From Anaerolineaceae bacterium (GTDB taxonomy: Bacteria > Chloroflexota > Anaerolineae > Aggregatilineales > Phototrophicaceae): a DNA stretch of 64,000 nucleotides. The notes under the pieces are model-generated. The model was given only the letters and a program-made list of their open reading frames with translations. It was not told the origin of the DNA and ran no database searches. This document shows, piece by piece, positions 33,262-41,931 of this stretch. Both the position numbers and the translations under genes were made by a program. Position 1 is the stretch's first letter. Each line of letters begins with the position of its first letter. The stretch spans positions 186,001 to 250,000 of the forward strand of contig JACKCG010000005.1 in NCBI GenBank assembly GCA_020634135.1, read 5' to 3'.

Positions 33262-33319
33262 TATCCGGCACATTCACAGGCAAGGGGCAGCAGCCCCTTG
33301 TTCTACAACTTGCCGGATA
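33262..33319 (+). repeat. Two-tier hairpin between nuoH and nuoJ
   Basis: Outer arms TATCCGGCA/TGCCGGATA (33262-33270, 33311-33319) enclose an inner perfect hairpin CAAGGGGC-AGCA-GCCCCTTG (33281-33300). No T-run follows. Probably an intercistronic RNA stem that affects stability or relative expression. Confidence 0.65.
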
Positions 33320-33344
33320 GTTACACAAGCGGAGAGTATTTTAT

Positions 33345-33869
33345 ATGCTTGAACTGAATGTCCAGACCTTAGCATTTTTTGTTTTTGCCCTGTTTGTACT
33401 GGGCGGCGGCCTGGGTGTGATTACCACCCGCAACCTGGTACACGGGACTCTGTATCTGATCCTCAGTCTGTTTGGGGTCGCTGGCTTTTTCGTGCTGCTC
33501 AGCGCGCCCTTCCTGGCAGTGGTTCAGGTGCTGGTTTACATCGGCGCGATTGCCATCCTCATCGTGTTCGCGGTCATGCTCACCCGCAGTATGACCAGCC
33601 TGCATGAAGTCGTGAACCGGCAGTGGGTGTTGAGCACCATTGTCGCCGTGCTGCTGTTCGTCATGTTGACCGTCACGATCATCCTTCCGGTATGGGGGCA
33701 AGACGGCTCGTTAGCCGGTCAGCCGGTATCGGAAGTGGTAGCAACCACAACTGACCTGGGTAAAGCCCTGGTGGACGGCAACCAGTACGTCCTGCCGTTC
33801 GAGGTGGCTTCCCTGCTGCTGACGGCGGCCATGATCGGCGCGATTGTCATCGCCCGCGACGACGAGTAA
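33345..33869 (+). CDS. nuoJ: NADH-quinone oxidoreductase subunit J
   Basis: 174 residues with five helices. It opens with FFVFALFVLGGGLGVITTRN and has VLVYIGAIAILIVFAVMLTR, the NuoJ signature including the pi-bulge helix Tyr/Gly region. The short loop has VWGQDGSLAGQP. GGAGAG precedes the ATG. Membrane-arm subunit next to NuoK and NuoH. Confidence 0.95.
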   Translation: MLELNVQTLAFFVFALFVLGGGLGVITTRNLVHGTLYLILSLFGVAGFFVLLSAPFLAVVQVLVYIGAIAILIVFAVMLTRSMTSLHEVVNRQWVLSTIVAVLLFVMLTVTIILPVWGQDGSLAGQPVSEVVATTTDLGKALVDGNQYVLPFEVASLLLTAAMIGAIVIARDDE

Positions 33870-33879
33870 GGGGGAGCGC

Positions 33880-34188
33880 ATGATACCACTATGGATGTAC
33901 TTACTGGTCGCAGCGGCGCTGTTCTGCATGGGCGCGTATGCCGTCCTGGCGCGGCGCAACGCGGTGGCGATCCTGATGGGCGTTGAGCTGATGCTCAATG
34001 CCGTGAATATTAACCTGGTTGGCTTCTGGCGTTACCAGCAGCCGCTGAACATGGCCGGGCAGGCTTTTGCCGCGTTCGTGTTCGTTATCGCTGCTGCTGA
34101 GGCCGCTGTCGGTCTGGCGATCATCATCTCGGTTTATCGCCAGCGCAAATCCGTCATCCCTGATGAAGCTGACACGCTTAAAGGGTAG
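33880..34188 (+). CDS. nuoK: NADH-quinone oxidoreductase subunit K
   Basis: 102 residues from ATG 33880 (GGGGGAG upstream); three helices. GVELMLNAVNINLV carries one of the two conserved Glu residues, and the other lies in FVIAAAEAAVGLAI. Together they form the antiporter-like charge relay between NuoJ and NuoN. Ten bp after nuoJ. Confidence 0.96.
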   Translation: MIPLWMYLLVAAALFCMGAYAVLARRNAVAILMGVELMLNAVNINLVGFWRYQQPLNMAGQAFAAFVFVIAAAEAAVGLAIIISVYRQRKSVIPDEADTLKG

Positions 34189-34200
34189 AGGCAATCATCT

Positions 34201-36525
34201 ATGAACTTGAATGACATTTTAAGCAATCCTGATCTTTTGCCCTGGCTGATTCCAGTCGGGCCGCTGCTGGCATTCTTCATCATCATGCTGGCAACCAACC
34301 GGGCCAAAATGGTTCCGGCCACCAGCCATGAGTATGGCGGTCACCATCCCGATTATGACGGGATGAAAGTCCCGGTCGTCACCCTGCAAAGCCGTATCCT
34401 GAGCGTCACCGTCGGGATGCTGGGAACGCTGACAGCCTGGGTACTGAGCCTGATTACCGTCTCCAATGCCTTTGGTGCCCAGCACTTCGGGGAAGAAGTG
34501 TTTGGAGATCGTCTGAACTGGCTGGCAACCGGTGTCGGTGAGTTCACGATGGGTGTGCTGGTAGACCCGTTCACCACCGTCATGCTCATCATGGTGCCCA
34601 TCGCCGTGACAATGATCTTCATCTACTCTATCGGCTACATGGCACACGACCCTCGCCAGTCACGCTTCTTCGCGCTGATTTCCCTGTTCGCGGGCGCAAT
34701 GCTGACACTGGTCGTGGCCGACAACCTGCTGCTGATGTTCGTCGGCTGGGAAATTATGGGCTTGTGTTCATACCTGCTCATCGGCTTCTGGTTCGAGAAG
34801 GAAAGCGCCTATAAAGCCGCTATCAAAGCGTTCACGACGACCCGCGTGGCCGACGTGATTATGCTCCTCGGTATCGCCTATCTCTACGCCAGCGCCGGCA
34901 CACTGAGCTTCCGTGACATTCTGTACAACGAAGCGATGCTGGAACATCTGGCAAGCACGCCTGCCATCATCCTCGGCGGTTGGGGTTTGAGCGCCGCCGG
35001 GTTGATCGGTGTCTTCCTGATTATCGGCACAATCGGTAAGTCAGCGCAGTTCCCGCTGCATGTCTGGCTGCCGGACGCGATGGAAGGCCCAACGCCGGTC
35101 AGCGCGATGATCCACGCCGCCGCGATGGTTTCCGCTGGTGTGTACGCGATTATCCGCATGTACCCGCTGTTTGAAGCGGGCGGCAATCCACACGCTGGGG
35201 AGTTCACTACGCCGTTAATGCTGATGGCAATCGTCGGCGGGTTTACGGCGCTGTTCTCCGCGACAATCGCTGTCGCCCAGAACGATGTCAAGCGCGTACT
35301 GGCCTACTCGACCATCTCGCAGTTGGGCTTCATGATGGCCGCGCTCGGCATTGGCGCTTATATCGCCGCCGCTTTCCACCTGATTACCCACGCTTTCTTC
35401 AAAGCGCTGTTGTTCATGGCCTCCGGGTCGGTCATTCATGGTATGGAGCACGGCGAACATCACGTTCACGAACATCATGCCCACGACGAACACGATGAAG
35501 CACACGGCCACGACGATCATCACGATCACGGCCATCACTTCGACCCGCAGGATATGATGAACATGGGTGGGCTGCGTAAAACTATGCCCGTCACCTTCTG
35601 GACATTCCTGCTTGGCGGGCTGTCGCTCTCCGGCTTCCCGCTCCTGACTGCTGGTTTCTGGTCGAAAGATGAAATCCTGGCGGATGCCTGGCTCGGCCTG
35701 ACACACGGTTTTGGCGCACCCGCTTTCGTATTTATCATGCTGTGTCTGGCAGCCTTCCTGACGGCCTTCTACACCATGCGGCAGCTTGGCCTGACCTTCA
35801 TGGGAGAGCCGCGCACCGAAGAAGCCGCGCACGCCAACCTGGGACAGGGCATTGTCAGCTTTACAATGACGCTCCCGCTGATTATCCTGGCCTTCCTCGC
35901 TGTAGTGGCCGGGTTCGCCGGGGTACACCCCGACTTCCCGTTGTTCGGTGCGATCTTCTCACCGGAACACAACTGGTTCCATCATTTCGTTGGCCCTACC
36001 CTGCTGCACGAACCGGCCTCGATTGATTTCAGCATCGTGCCGGTGCTGTTCTCGTTCGGCGTCGCACTGGGCGGCCTGGGGCTGGGCTACTGGATGTACT
36101 GGCGCAAGCCGTTGGAAGCCGGGCAACCAGACCCGTTGGTGAGCATCCTCGGCACCGTCCATCCGGTGCTCAAAAACAAGTACTATCTGGATGAACTTTA
36201 CGCCACGCTCTTCATCCAGCCGTCACAATGGTTCGCTCGTGTGGTCGTCAGTGATTTCATGGATCACGGCATCATTGATGGTGTGCTGCACCTGATCGCC
36301 CGTGTATTCACCTGGATTGGCGACCTCATCAAGAACCTGAATATCTGGCTGATTGATGGTGTAGGCGATGGTATCCCTGAACTGATTGCCATCTTTGGCA
36401 CATGGTTCCGGCGCATCCAGACCGGACGTATCCAGCAGTACATGCTGCTGGTGGTCATCGCTATGATCGTAATCGCGCTGATCTTCGCCGTTTCATCCGG
36501 TTTTCTGGTACAGGCAGCCGGTTAG
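34201..36525 (+). CDS. nuoL: NADH-quinone oxidoreductase subunit L with His-rich insert and extended lateral helix
   Basis: 774 residues; usual NuoL is 600-680. Antiporter-like proton pump subunit at the far end of the membrane arm. Core motifs: FVGWEIMGLCSYLLIGFW, FPLHVWLPDAMEGPTPVSAM, and VAQNDVKRVLAYSTISQLG. The loop at about 413-447 is an insert with 16 His among ~35 residues. Near the C-terminus, the distance between DELYATLF and the conserved WLIDG-to-QTG stretch (from ~716) is ~27 residues longer than in ordinary NuoL; the extra part (about 683-711) repeats the IIDGV..LIA.VFTW pattern of WLIDGV..LIAIFGTW. This is the region of the lateral helix that clamps the arm. Confidence 0.96.
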   Translation: MNLNDILSNPDLLPWLIPVGPLLAFFIIMLATNRAKMVPATSHEYGGHHPDYDGMKVPVVTLQSRILSVTVGMLGTLTAWVLSLITVSNAFGAQHFGEEVFGDRLNWLATGVGEFTMGVLVDPFTTVMLIMVPIAVTMIFIYSIGYMAHDPRQSRFFALISLFAGAMLTLVVADNLLLMFVGWEIMGLCSYLLIGFWFEKESAYKAAIKAFTTTRVADVIMLLGIAYLYASAGTLSFRDILYNEAMLEHLASTPAIILGGWGLSAAGLIGVFLIIGTIGKSAQFPLHVWLPDAMEGPTPVSAMIHAAAMVSAGVYAIIRMYPLFEAGGNPHAGEFTTPLMLMAIVGGFTALFSATIAVAQNDVKRVLAYSTISQLGFMMAALGIGAYIAAAFHLITHAFFKALLFMASGSVIHGMEHGEHHVHEHHAHDEHDEAHGHDDHHDHGHHFDPQDMMNMGGLRKTMPVTFWTFLLGGLSLSGFPLLTAGFWSKDEILADAWLGLTHGFGAPAFVFIMLCLAAFLTAFYTMRQLGLTFMGEPRTEEAAHANLGQGIVSFTMTLPLIILAFLAVVAGFAGVHPDFPLFGAIFSPEHNWFHHFVGPTLLHEPASIDFSIVPVLFSFGVALGGLGLGYWMYWRKPLEAGQPDPLVSILGTVHPVLKNKYYLDELYATLFIQPSQWFARVVVSDFMDHGIIDGVLHLIARVFTWIGDLIKNLNIWLIDGVGDGIPELIAIFGTWFRRIQTGRIQQYMLLVVIAMIVIALIFAVSSGFLVQAAG

Positions 36526-36547
36526 CGCGGCGGGGAGTTAGGATATT

Positions 36548-38134
36548 ATGACGATTTTAGGAATTGATGTACTCTCATTCTTGGTGATCGCTCCCGCACT
36601 GTCGGCGCTCATCGTCCTCCTGCTGCCCTCCGGCAGCAAGGCCATCGTCCGCTGGGCGGCGTTGGGGCTGGCGGTGTTCATCGGCGCGGTGGCCGTTGTC
36701 GTGTTCTTCGGATACGACCGCACCAACCCGGATTACCAGTTTGTGGTGCAAGTGCCCTGGTTTGAACTGCTGGGCGCGTCCTGGCATGTAGGCATTGACG
36801 GCATCAGCGCCACGATGGTGCTGCTGACCGGCATCCTGACACCGCTGGCAATCCTCATCAGTTTTGAGATTGAGGAACGGGTAAACATGCACATGGCCCT
36901 GCTCCTCTTCTTTGAAACCGGGCTGTTGGGCGTGTTCGTATCTATGGACTTGATGATCTTCTTCCTGTTCTACGAACTCAGCCTCGTGCCAATGTACTTC
37001 ATCATTGACCAGTGGGGCGGCCCCAATCGCAAATATGCCGCGACCAAGTTCATGATCTACTCCATCGGCGGGTCGCTCGGTATGCTCCTGGCAACCCAGC
37101 TTGTAGGCTGGACGGCAGGAACGTTCAACATCCAGGACCTGTCACAAACGTGGCCGGCCTTCCAGGGCGCTGAGGGCGTTTTCCTGGGCATTGACATTAA
37201 CACGGTCAAGGCGCTGGCATTTGTCGGCTTCTTTGTCGCCTTCTGTATCAAAGTCCCGGTGTGGCCGTTCCACACCTGGCTGCCCGACGCGCACGGTGAA
37301 GCCCCTACCGCCGGTTCAATGCTGCTGGCTGGTGTCATGCTTAAGCTCGGCGCGTATGGCTTCCTGCGGTTGGTCATCCCCCTCTTCCCGGATGTATGGG
37401 TCGCGCAAGTGGACATCCTCGGCGTCATCCAGACCAACTGGGCGGGAATCTTCGCGTTTCTGGCGATGCTCGGCATCGTATTCGGCGCATTCGCGGCCTT
37501 TGGACAAACCGACATCAAGCGCCTCGTCGCCTATAGTTCCGTCAACCACATGGGCTTCGTCGCCATCGGCATCGCAGTAGCGGCGCTGGCCTACGGGCAG
37601 GCGTATGTGAACGGCGGGACGGAATACACCCAGGACGCGATTTTCGCGATGAATGGCGCGGTACTGCAAATGTTCAATCACGGCCTAAGTTCAGCGGCGA
37701 TGTTCTTGCTCGCAGGCGGCATCTACCACAAGACGCACACCCGTGACATGACGCAGTACGGTGGCTTCTGGGTCAAAGCGCCGATCTACGGCGCCATCTT
37801 CATTTTCACCAGTATGGCAAGCCTCGGCCTGCCCGGCCTGAACGGGTTCGTGAGCGAGTTCCTGGTGGTACGCGGCACATGGCCGGTGTTCACCTGGCTG
37901 ACGGTGATTTCGATGCTCGGATTGCTGTTTACCGGTGGTTACATCCTCAAAGGGATTCGCGCCGTCCTGCACGGGCCATTTAACATGAAGTGGCGCGGCT
38001 ACAACCTGGAGATTGAACTACGGGAAGTCGTCGCCATCGCGCCTTTGCTGGTGCTGATGCTGGTTACCGGCGTCGTCCCCAACTGGATTTTGCCGGTTAT
38101 CAATGATACTGTGACGCGGTTGCTCGGAGGCTAA
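36548..38134 (+). CDS. nuoM: NADH-quinone oxidoreductase subunit M, copy 1
   Basis: 528 residues, 14 helices expected. The conserved proton-channel Glu is in LFYELSLVPMYFII, the Lys in IKVPVWPFHTWLPDAHGEAP, and the helix-7/8 region gives VMLKLGAYGFLR. The later FGAFAAFGQTDIKRLVAYSS completes the Mrp-antiporter fold. RBS GGGGAG before ATG. It is followed by a second, divergent NuoM gene. Confidence 0.95.
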   Translation: MTILGIDVLSFLVIAPALSALIVLLLPSGSKAIVRWAALGLAVFIGAVAVVVFFGYDRTNPDYQFVVQVPWFELLGASWHVGIDGISATMVLLTGILTPLAILISFEIEERVNMHMALLLFFETGLLGVFVSMDLMIFFLFYELSLVPMYFIIDQWGGPNRKYAATKFMIYSIGGSLGMLLATQLVGWTAGTFNIQDLSQTWPAFQGAEGVFLGIDINTVKALAFVGFFVAFCIKVPVWPFHTWLPDAHGEAPTAGSMLLAGVMLKLGAYGFLRLVIPLFPDVWVAQVDILGVIQTNWAGIFAFLAMLGIVFGAFAAFGQTDIKRLVAYSSVNHMGFVAIGIAVAALAYGQAYVNGGTEYTQDAIFAMNGAVLQMFNHGLSSAAMFLLAGGIYHKTHTRDMTQYGGFWVKAPIYGAIFIFTSMASLGLPGLNGFVSEFLVVRGTWPVFTWLTVISMLGLLFTGGYILKGIRAVLHGPFNMKWRGYNLEIELREVVAIAPLLVLMLVTGVVPNWILPVINDTVTRLLGG

Positions 38135-38150
38135 ACGATGATCCTGCTGA

Positions 38151-38171
38151 ATGAGGGGTTTACCCCCTCGT
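38151..38171 (+). repeat. Hairpin between the two nuoM genes
   Basis: ATGAGGGG/CCCCTCGT stem with one G-U pair and a short loop, just before the second nuoM start. An intercistronic RNA structure. Confidence 0.5.
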
Positions 38172-38195
38172 TTGACAGATAATAAGGAAGAACTT

Positions 38196-39914
38196 ATGAC
38201 CGATACATTTACTTTTCCGATCCTCAGTGTCATTATCTTCGTGCCGATCATCGCGGCAGTGGTGATGCTGTTCATAGACGGTTCACGGCGCGACCTCATC
38301 CGGGGTATTGCGATCACAGCGGCGGTCATCGTGCTGGCGCTGTCGGCGACGGTCTACTTCGGCTACAACAGCCAGGTAGCTGCCGTGGACGCTAACCAGG
38401 CCGCTGTTACCGAAGTCGGTGGCGTGGGGATGGCAACTCAGCTTTTCGCGGATGGCCTGCGTTACGAGGAAAACGTCCCCTGGATTGAGAGTCTGGGGAT
38501 CAGCTACCATCTGGGCGTGGACGGGTTAAACGCGCCGATGGTGCTGCTCACCGGTATGGTAACCGTCGCGGGGGTGCTGATCTCCTGGCGGATTGATGAC
38601 CGTACCCGCGAATTTATGGCCTTCTTCATGCTGCTGGTGGCCGGGGTCTACGGGGTATTCGTAGCCATAGATACCTTTGTGCTGTTCTTCTTCTACGAAC
38701 TCGCCATCTTCCCCATGTACCTCCTCATCGCCACCTGGGGCTGGGTCAAGCTGCGACAGTACGCGGCCATGAAGCTCACGTTGTACATCCTGATCGGCTC
38801 GGTGATCGCGCTGGTCGGTGTGATCGCCATGGTCTTCACAGCGGACGCCTTCTTCAGGGGTGACGGCGCGCAGGTCTTTGAAGCCGCCAAACAGTCCGGC
38901 ATCCTTTCACAGAACGCCGGGACATTCAGTTTCAATATGACCCACCTGATGCTGGCGGGCGAAGCGGGCGCGTACAACGTCCTCGGATACGCCGGGGTAG
39001 ACGTGCTGACCTTCGCTAAAATCTGGTTCCCGTTCATCTTCATCGGCTTCGGTGTGCTGGCGGGTGTGTTCCCCTTCCACAACTGGTCACCGGATGGTCA
39101 CGTTGCCGCGCCAACAGCGGTTTCGATGATCCATGCCGGTGTGCTGATGAAATTGGGCGCTTATGCCGCACTGCGTATGGGTGTGCAGCTGCTCCCACAA
39201 GGTGCGGAAGTCCACCTACCCTGGATTGTGTTCCTGACGCTCATCAACGTCGTGTATGGCGCGTTCATCGCTTTCCGCCAGCGCGACTTCAAGTACGTTA
39301 TCGGGTTCTCGTCGGTGAGCCACATGGGGCTGGTCAGTATGGGCTGGGCTTCCATGAACATCATCGGCATGACCGGCGCTGGCTTGCAGATGTTCAGTCA
39401 CGGCGCGATGACTGCCCTCTTCTTCGGTTGTGTCGGCATGGTCTATGACCGCGCCCACACCCGCGATATTCCCAGCCTGGGCGGTTTCGTCAAGCGAATG
39501 CCCTGGGTCGCCGTCGCCTTCATCATCGGCGGTTTGACCAGCATGGGTATGCCCGGCCTGAGCGGGTTCATCGCCGAATTTCCGATCTTCCAGGGCATGT
39601 GGGCGGCCTCAGAAAACGTCTCGCTCACCATCGGGAGTTTCACCTTAACCAATTACTACTCGATTATCGTGGTGATCGCCGCATTAGGCATTGTCATCAC
39701 AGCGGCCTATGTGCTGCGAGTCACGACCCAGGTATTCTTTGGGGACTTCAAAGACGAACTCTACCCCGAAGTTGGTGACATCGCGATCACGGATCGGATC
39801 ATTCTCATTCTGCTGGGGACGCCGCTGATTATCCTGGGCATCTACCCGACTATCATGGCCCCAATGCTGGAGTCCGGCCTCAAGCCGGTACTGGCACTGC
39901 TGGGAGGGGGGTAA
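38196..39914 (+). CDS. nuoM: NADH-quinone oxidoreductase subunit M, copy 2 (divergent)
   Basis: 572 residues from ATG 38196, with AAGGAAG upstream. Antiporter-like fold: FFYELAIFPMYLLI (channel Glu), FPFHNWSPDGHVAAPTAVSM, MKLGAYAALRMG, and FRQRDFKYVIGFSSVSHMGL. It differs from copy 1 in an extra periplasmic stretch (about 60-95) and a loop near residue 215, so it is an old paralogue rather than a recent duplicate. Two NuoM genes in one operon are known from enlarged (2M) complex I forms. Confidence 0.93.
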   Translation: MTDTFTFPILSVIIFVPIIAAVVMLFIDGSRRDLIRGIAITAAVIVLALSATVYFGYNSQVAAVDANQAAVTEVGGVGMATQLFADGLRYEENVPWIESLGISYHLGVDGLNAPMVLLTGMVTVAGVLISWRIDDRTREFMAFFMLLVAGVYGVFVAIDTFVLFFFYELAIFPMYLLIATWGWVKLRQYAAMKLTLYILIGSVIALVGVIAMVFTADAFFRGDGAQVFEAAKQSGILSQNAGTFSFNMTHLMLAGEAGAYNVLGYAGVDVLTFAKIWFPFIFIGFGVLAGVFPFHNWSPDGHVAAPTAVSMIHAGVLMKLGAYAALRMGVQLLPQGAEVHLPWIVFLTLINVVYGAFIAFRQRDFKYVIGFSSVSHMGLVSMGWASMNIIGMTGAGLQMFSHGAMTALFFGCVGMVYDRAHTRDIPSLGGFVKRMPWVAVAFIIGGLTSMGMPGLSGFIAEFPIFQGMWAASENVSLTIGSFTLTNYYSIIVVIAALGIVITAAYVLRVTTQVFFGDFKDELYPEVGDIAITDRIILILLGTPLIILGIYPTIMAPMLESGLKPVLALLGGG

Positions 39915-39923
39915 TAATCACCT

Positions 39924-41459
39924 ATGAATGAATTTCATCTCGGAATCAACCTGCTGGCGATTTTGCCGGAAATCGGTCTGGTGCTGCTGGCGATTGCCAT
40001 CCTGGCGCTCGATCTGTATTGGCCGGAAAGCCGCCGCCGCAACATCGCCTATGTCGCTGCGGTAGGACTGGCATTCCTGGCGACCCTTCCGGTCATCTTC
40101 TCGCCGGATATGATCCGCAATATTGACCCCGAGGCCTTCGGCAACGGACTGCTGTGGGGCGGCATGGTGCGTTACGACATGCTCTCGCAGATATTCAAGG
40201 TGATGGTGCTGATCGCCGCCGCGCTGACCAGCCTGATGGCTATAGATGTCAAGGGCGTTGGGCGCAAAGGGGAATTCTATCTCATCGTCGTCGTCTCCAC
40301 CCTGGGGATGACCCTGATGAGCGGCGCTGCCGACCTGATTATGGCCTTCGTCGCCCTGGAAACGACCTCTATCCCGCTGTATATCCTGGCAGCCTTCAAG
40401 CGCGATGATAACAAAAGCGCCGAAAGCGGTCTGAAGTATTTCCTGTATGGATCATTCGCGTCCGGCCTGATGCTCTACGGTCTCAGTCTGCTCTATGGGT
40501 TCACCGGACATACCAACCTGTATTCCCTGGCGCAGTTCCTGAATACCGAAACTTTCGCCAGTAATCCGCTCCCGGCGCTGGGTGCGATGGCACTGGTCGT
40601 CGTCGGTTTTGGCTTCAAGGTCAGCGCCGTACCGTTCCACTTCTGGACGCCGGATGTATACGAAGGCGCTCCGACCCCGGTGACGGCCTTCCTGAGTGTT
40701 GCCAGCAAAGCCGCCAGTTTTGCCCTGTTAGCCCGGTTCTTTGTCGCTGTGTTCCCGGAAAGCGTCGTGATCGGCGAACAGGGACTCCAGACATTCTGGG
40801 TGCAGCTGGCAGCAGTGTTATCGGTAATTTCGATGACACTCGGCAATGTGATCGCCCTGGCGCAGCGCAATATCAAGCGCCTGCTGGCCTACTCCTCCAT
40901 CGCCCAGGCGGGATACACTCTCATGGGCGTGGCCGCAATCCAGGCCAACACGGTTGATGGGCAGTCACAGGCAGTCGCCGCCATCGCTTTCTATATGTTC
41001 ATGTATGTTTTCACCAACCTGCTCGCGTTCGCCGTTGTCATCCTGTTCAGCGAAGCCACCGGCAGCGAAACCATCGCTGATCTGGCTGGCCTGAGCCGCC
41101 GCAACCCAATGCTGGCGCTGGCGATGACTATCGGGCTGCTCTCCTTAGGAGGCGTCCCCCCGGCAGCCGGGTTCTTCGGCAAATTCTTCCTGTTCAAATC
41201 CGCCGTTGAATCGGGTATGGTGTGGCTGGCGCTCGTAGGCGTGATTAACGCCATTATCGCCCTGTACTACTACCTGGTCGTCATCAAGGTGATGTACGTA
41301 GACCGCAGCGAAGACGAGAACAAGCCGATCCCGGTATCCCGCCCGTATGTGTGGGTACTGGGCGTGACCACTGTCGCCGTTATCGCGCTGGGGACATTCG
41401 CGGCGCAGCCCATTTTCATCTGGGCGGTTGAAAGCGCGAAATCGCTGTTTGCAGCCTGA
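39924..41459 (+). CDS. nuoN: NADH-quinone oxidoreductase subunit N
   Basis: 511 residues, 14 helices. ETTSIPLYILAAFKRDDNKS, VSAVPFHFWTPDVYEGAPTP, and ALAQRNIKRLLAYSSIAQAG give the NuoN identity, along with LGGVPPAAGFFGKFFLFKSA. Third antiporter-type subunit adjacent to NuoK. It ends the complex I run and is followed by a hairpin and the Fo genes. Confidence 0.95.
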   Translation: MNEFHLGINLLAILPEIGLVLLAIAILALDLYWPESRRRNIAYVAAVGLAFLATLPVIFSPDMIRNIDPEAFGNGLLWGGMVRYDMLSQIFKVMVLIAAALTSLMAIDVKGVGRKGEFYLIVVVSTLGMTLMSGAADLIMAFVALETTSIPLYILAAFKRDDNKSAESGLKYFLYGSFASGLMLYGLSLLYGFTGHTNLYSLAQFLNTETFASNPLPALGAMALVVVGFGFKVSAVPFHFWTPDVYEGAPTPVTAFLSVASKAASFALLARFFVAVFPESVVIGEQGLQTFWVQLAAVLSVISMTLGNVIALAQRNIKRLLAYSSIAQAGYTLMGVAAIQANTVDGQSQAVAAIAFYMFMYVFTNLLAFAVVILFSEATGSETIADLAGLSRRNPMLALAMTIGLLSLGGVPPAAGFFGKFFLFKSAVESGMVWLALVGVINAIIALYYYLVVIKVMYVDRSEDENKPIPVSRPYVWVLGVTTVAVIALGTFAAQPIFIWAVESAKSLFAA

Positions 41460-41483
41460 TTCTCGATTTGGAGATGTACCGGC

Positions 41484-41502
41484 AGGGGGCTTTGTGCCCC
41501 TT
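41484..41502 (+). terminator. Hairpin after nuoN
   Basis: AGGGGGC-TTTGT-GCCCCTT stem. No long T-run, so termination is possible but partial. It separates nuoN from the ATP synthase promoter. Confidence 0.5.
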
Positions 41503-41545
41503 GTCGCGCCTGACCCTATCGGTTTTGTGGATATATGCTGGAATC

Positions 41546-41575
41546 TTGGCATTTACGAAAACCTTGTGATAGAAT
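41546..41575 (+). promoter_or_regulatory. Promoter of the ATP synthase Fo genes
   Basis: TTGGCA, 18 bp, TAGAAT; expected start near 41582, about 20 nt before the first gene. Confidence 0.65.
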
Positions 41576-41600
41576 GCACTAACTTTTGACCCGGTGGCCG

Positions 41601-41891
41601 ATGGACAATGAGAAACGCCCATCCAGAGCAAGAAATCTGTCTTACACCATGGTTGCGGGTCAGGCCGGCTGCTGGCTCACGATCACGGTATTTGGCGCAT
41701 TGTTCGCCGGGATGTGGTTGGATGCACAGTTCGGCCTCAGAGGGCCGTTCACCGTTGGCCTGGTGATTGTCAGTGTCCCTGTCAGTCTTTACATCGTGTT
41801 ACGTATCGTCCTGCGGTTGGTGAACGCCATCCAACAGCAGTCGAGTGAAAAATTAAACACATCTCATCAATCAAAGGAGGGTGATCTTTGA
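41601..41891 (+). CDS. AtpZ/AtpI-like Fo assembly protein
   Basis: 96 residues from ATG 41601. Two predicted helices: AGCWLTITVFGALFAGMWLD and FTVGLVIVSVPVSLYIVLRI, with a polar C-terminal tail. This size and layout match AtpZ/AtpI proteins, which help assemble the c ring and are the usual first gene before atpB. Its position just ahead of atpB supports the call. Confidence 0.8.
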   Translation: MDNEKRPSRARNLSYTMVAGQAGCWLTITVFGALFAGMWLDAQFGLRGPFTVGLVIVSVPVSLYIVLRIVLRLVNAIQQQSSEKLNTSHQSKEGDL

Positions 41892-41931
41892 GACTCTGTT
41901 TATCCACTCATAGCAGCCGAGGGAGGCCACT

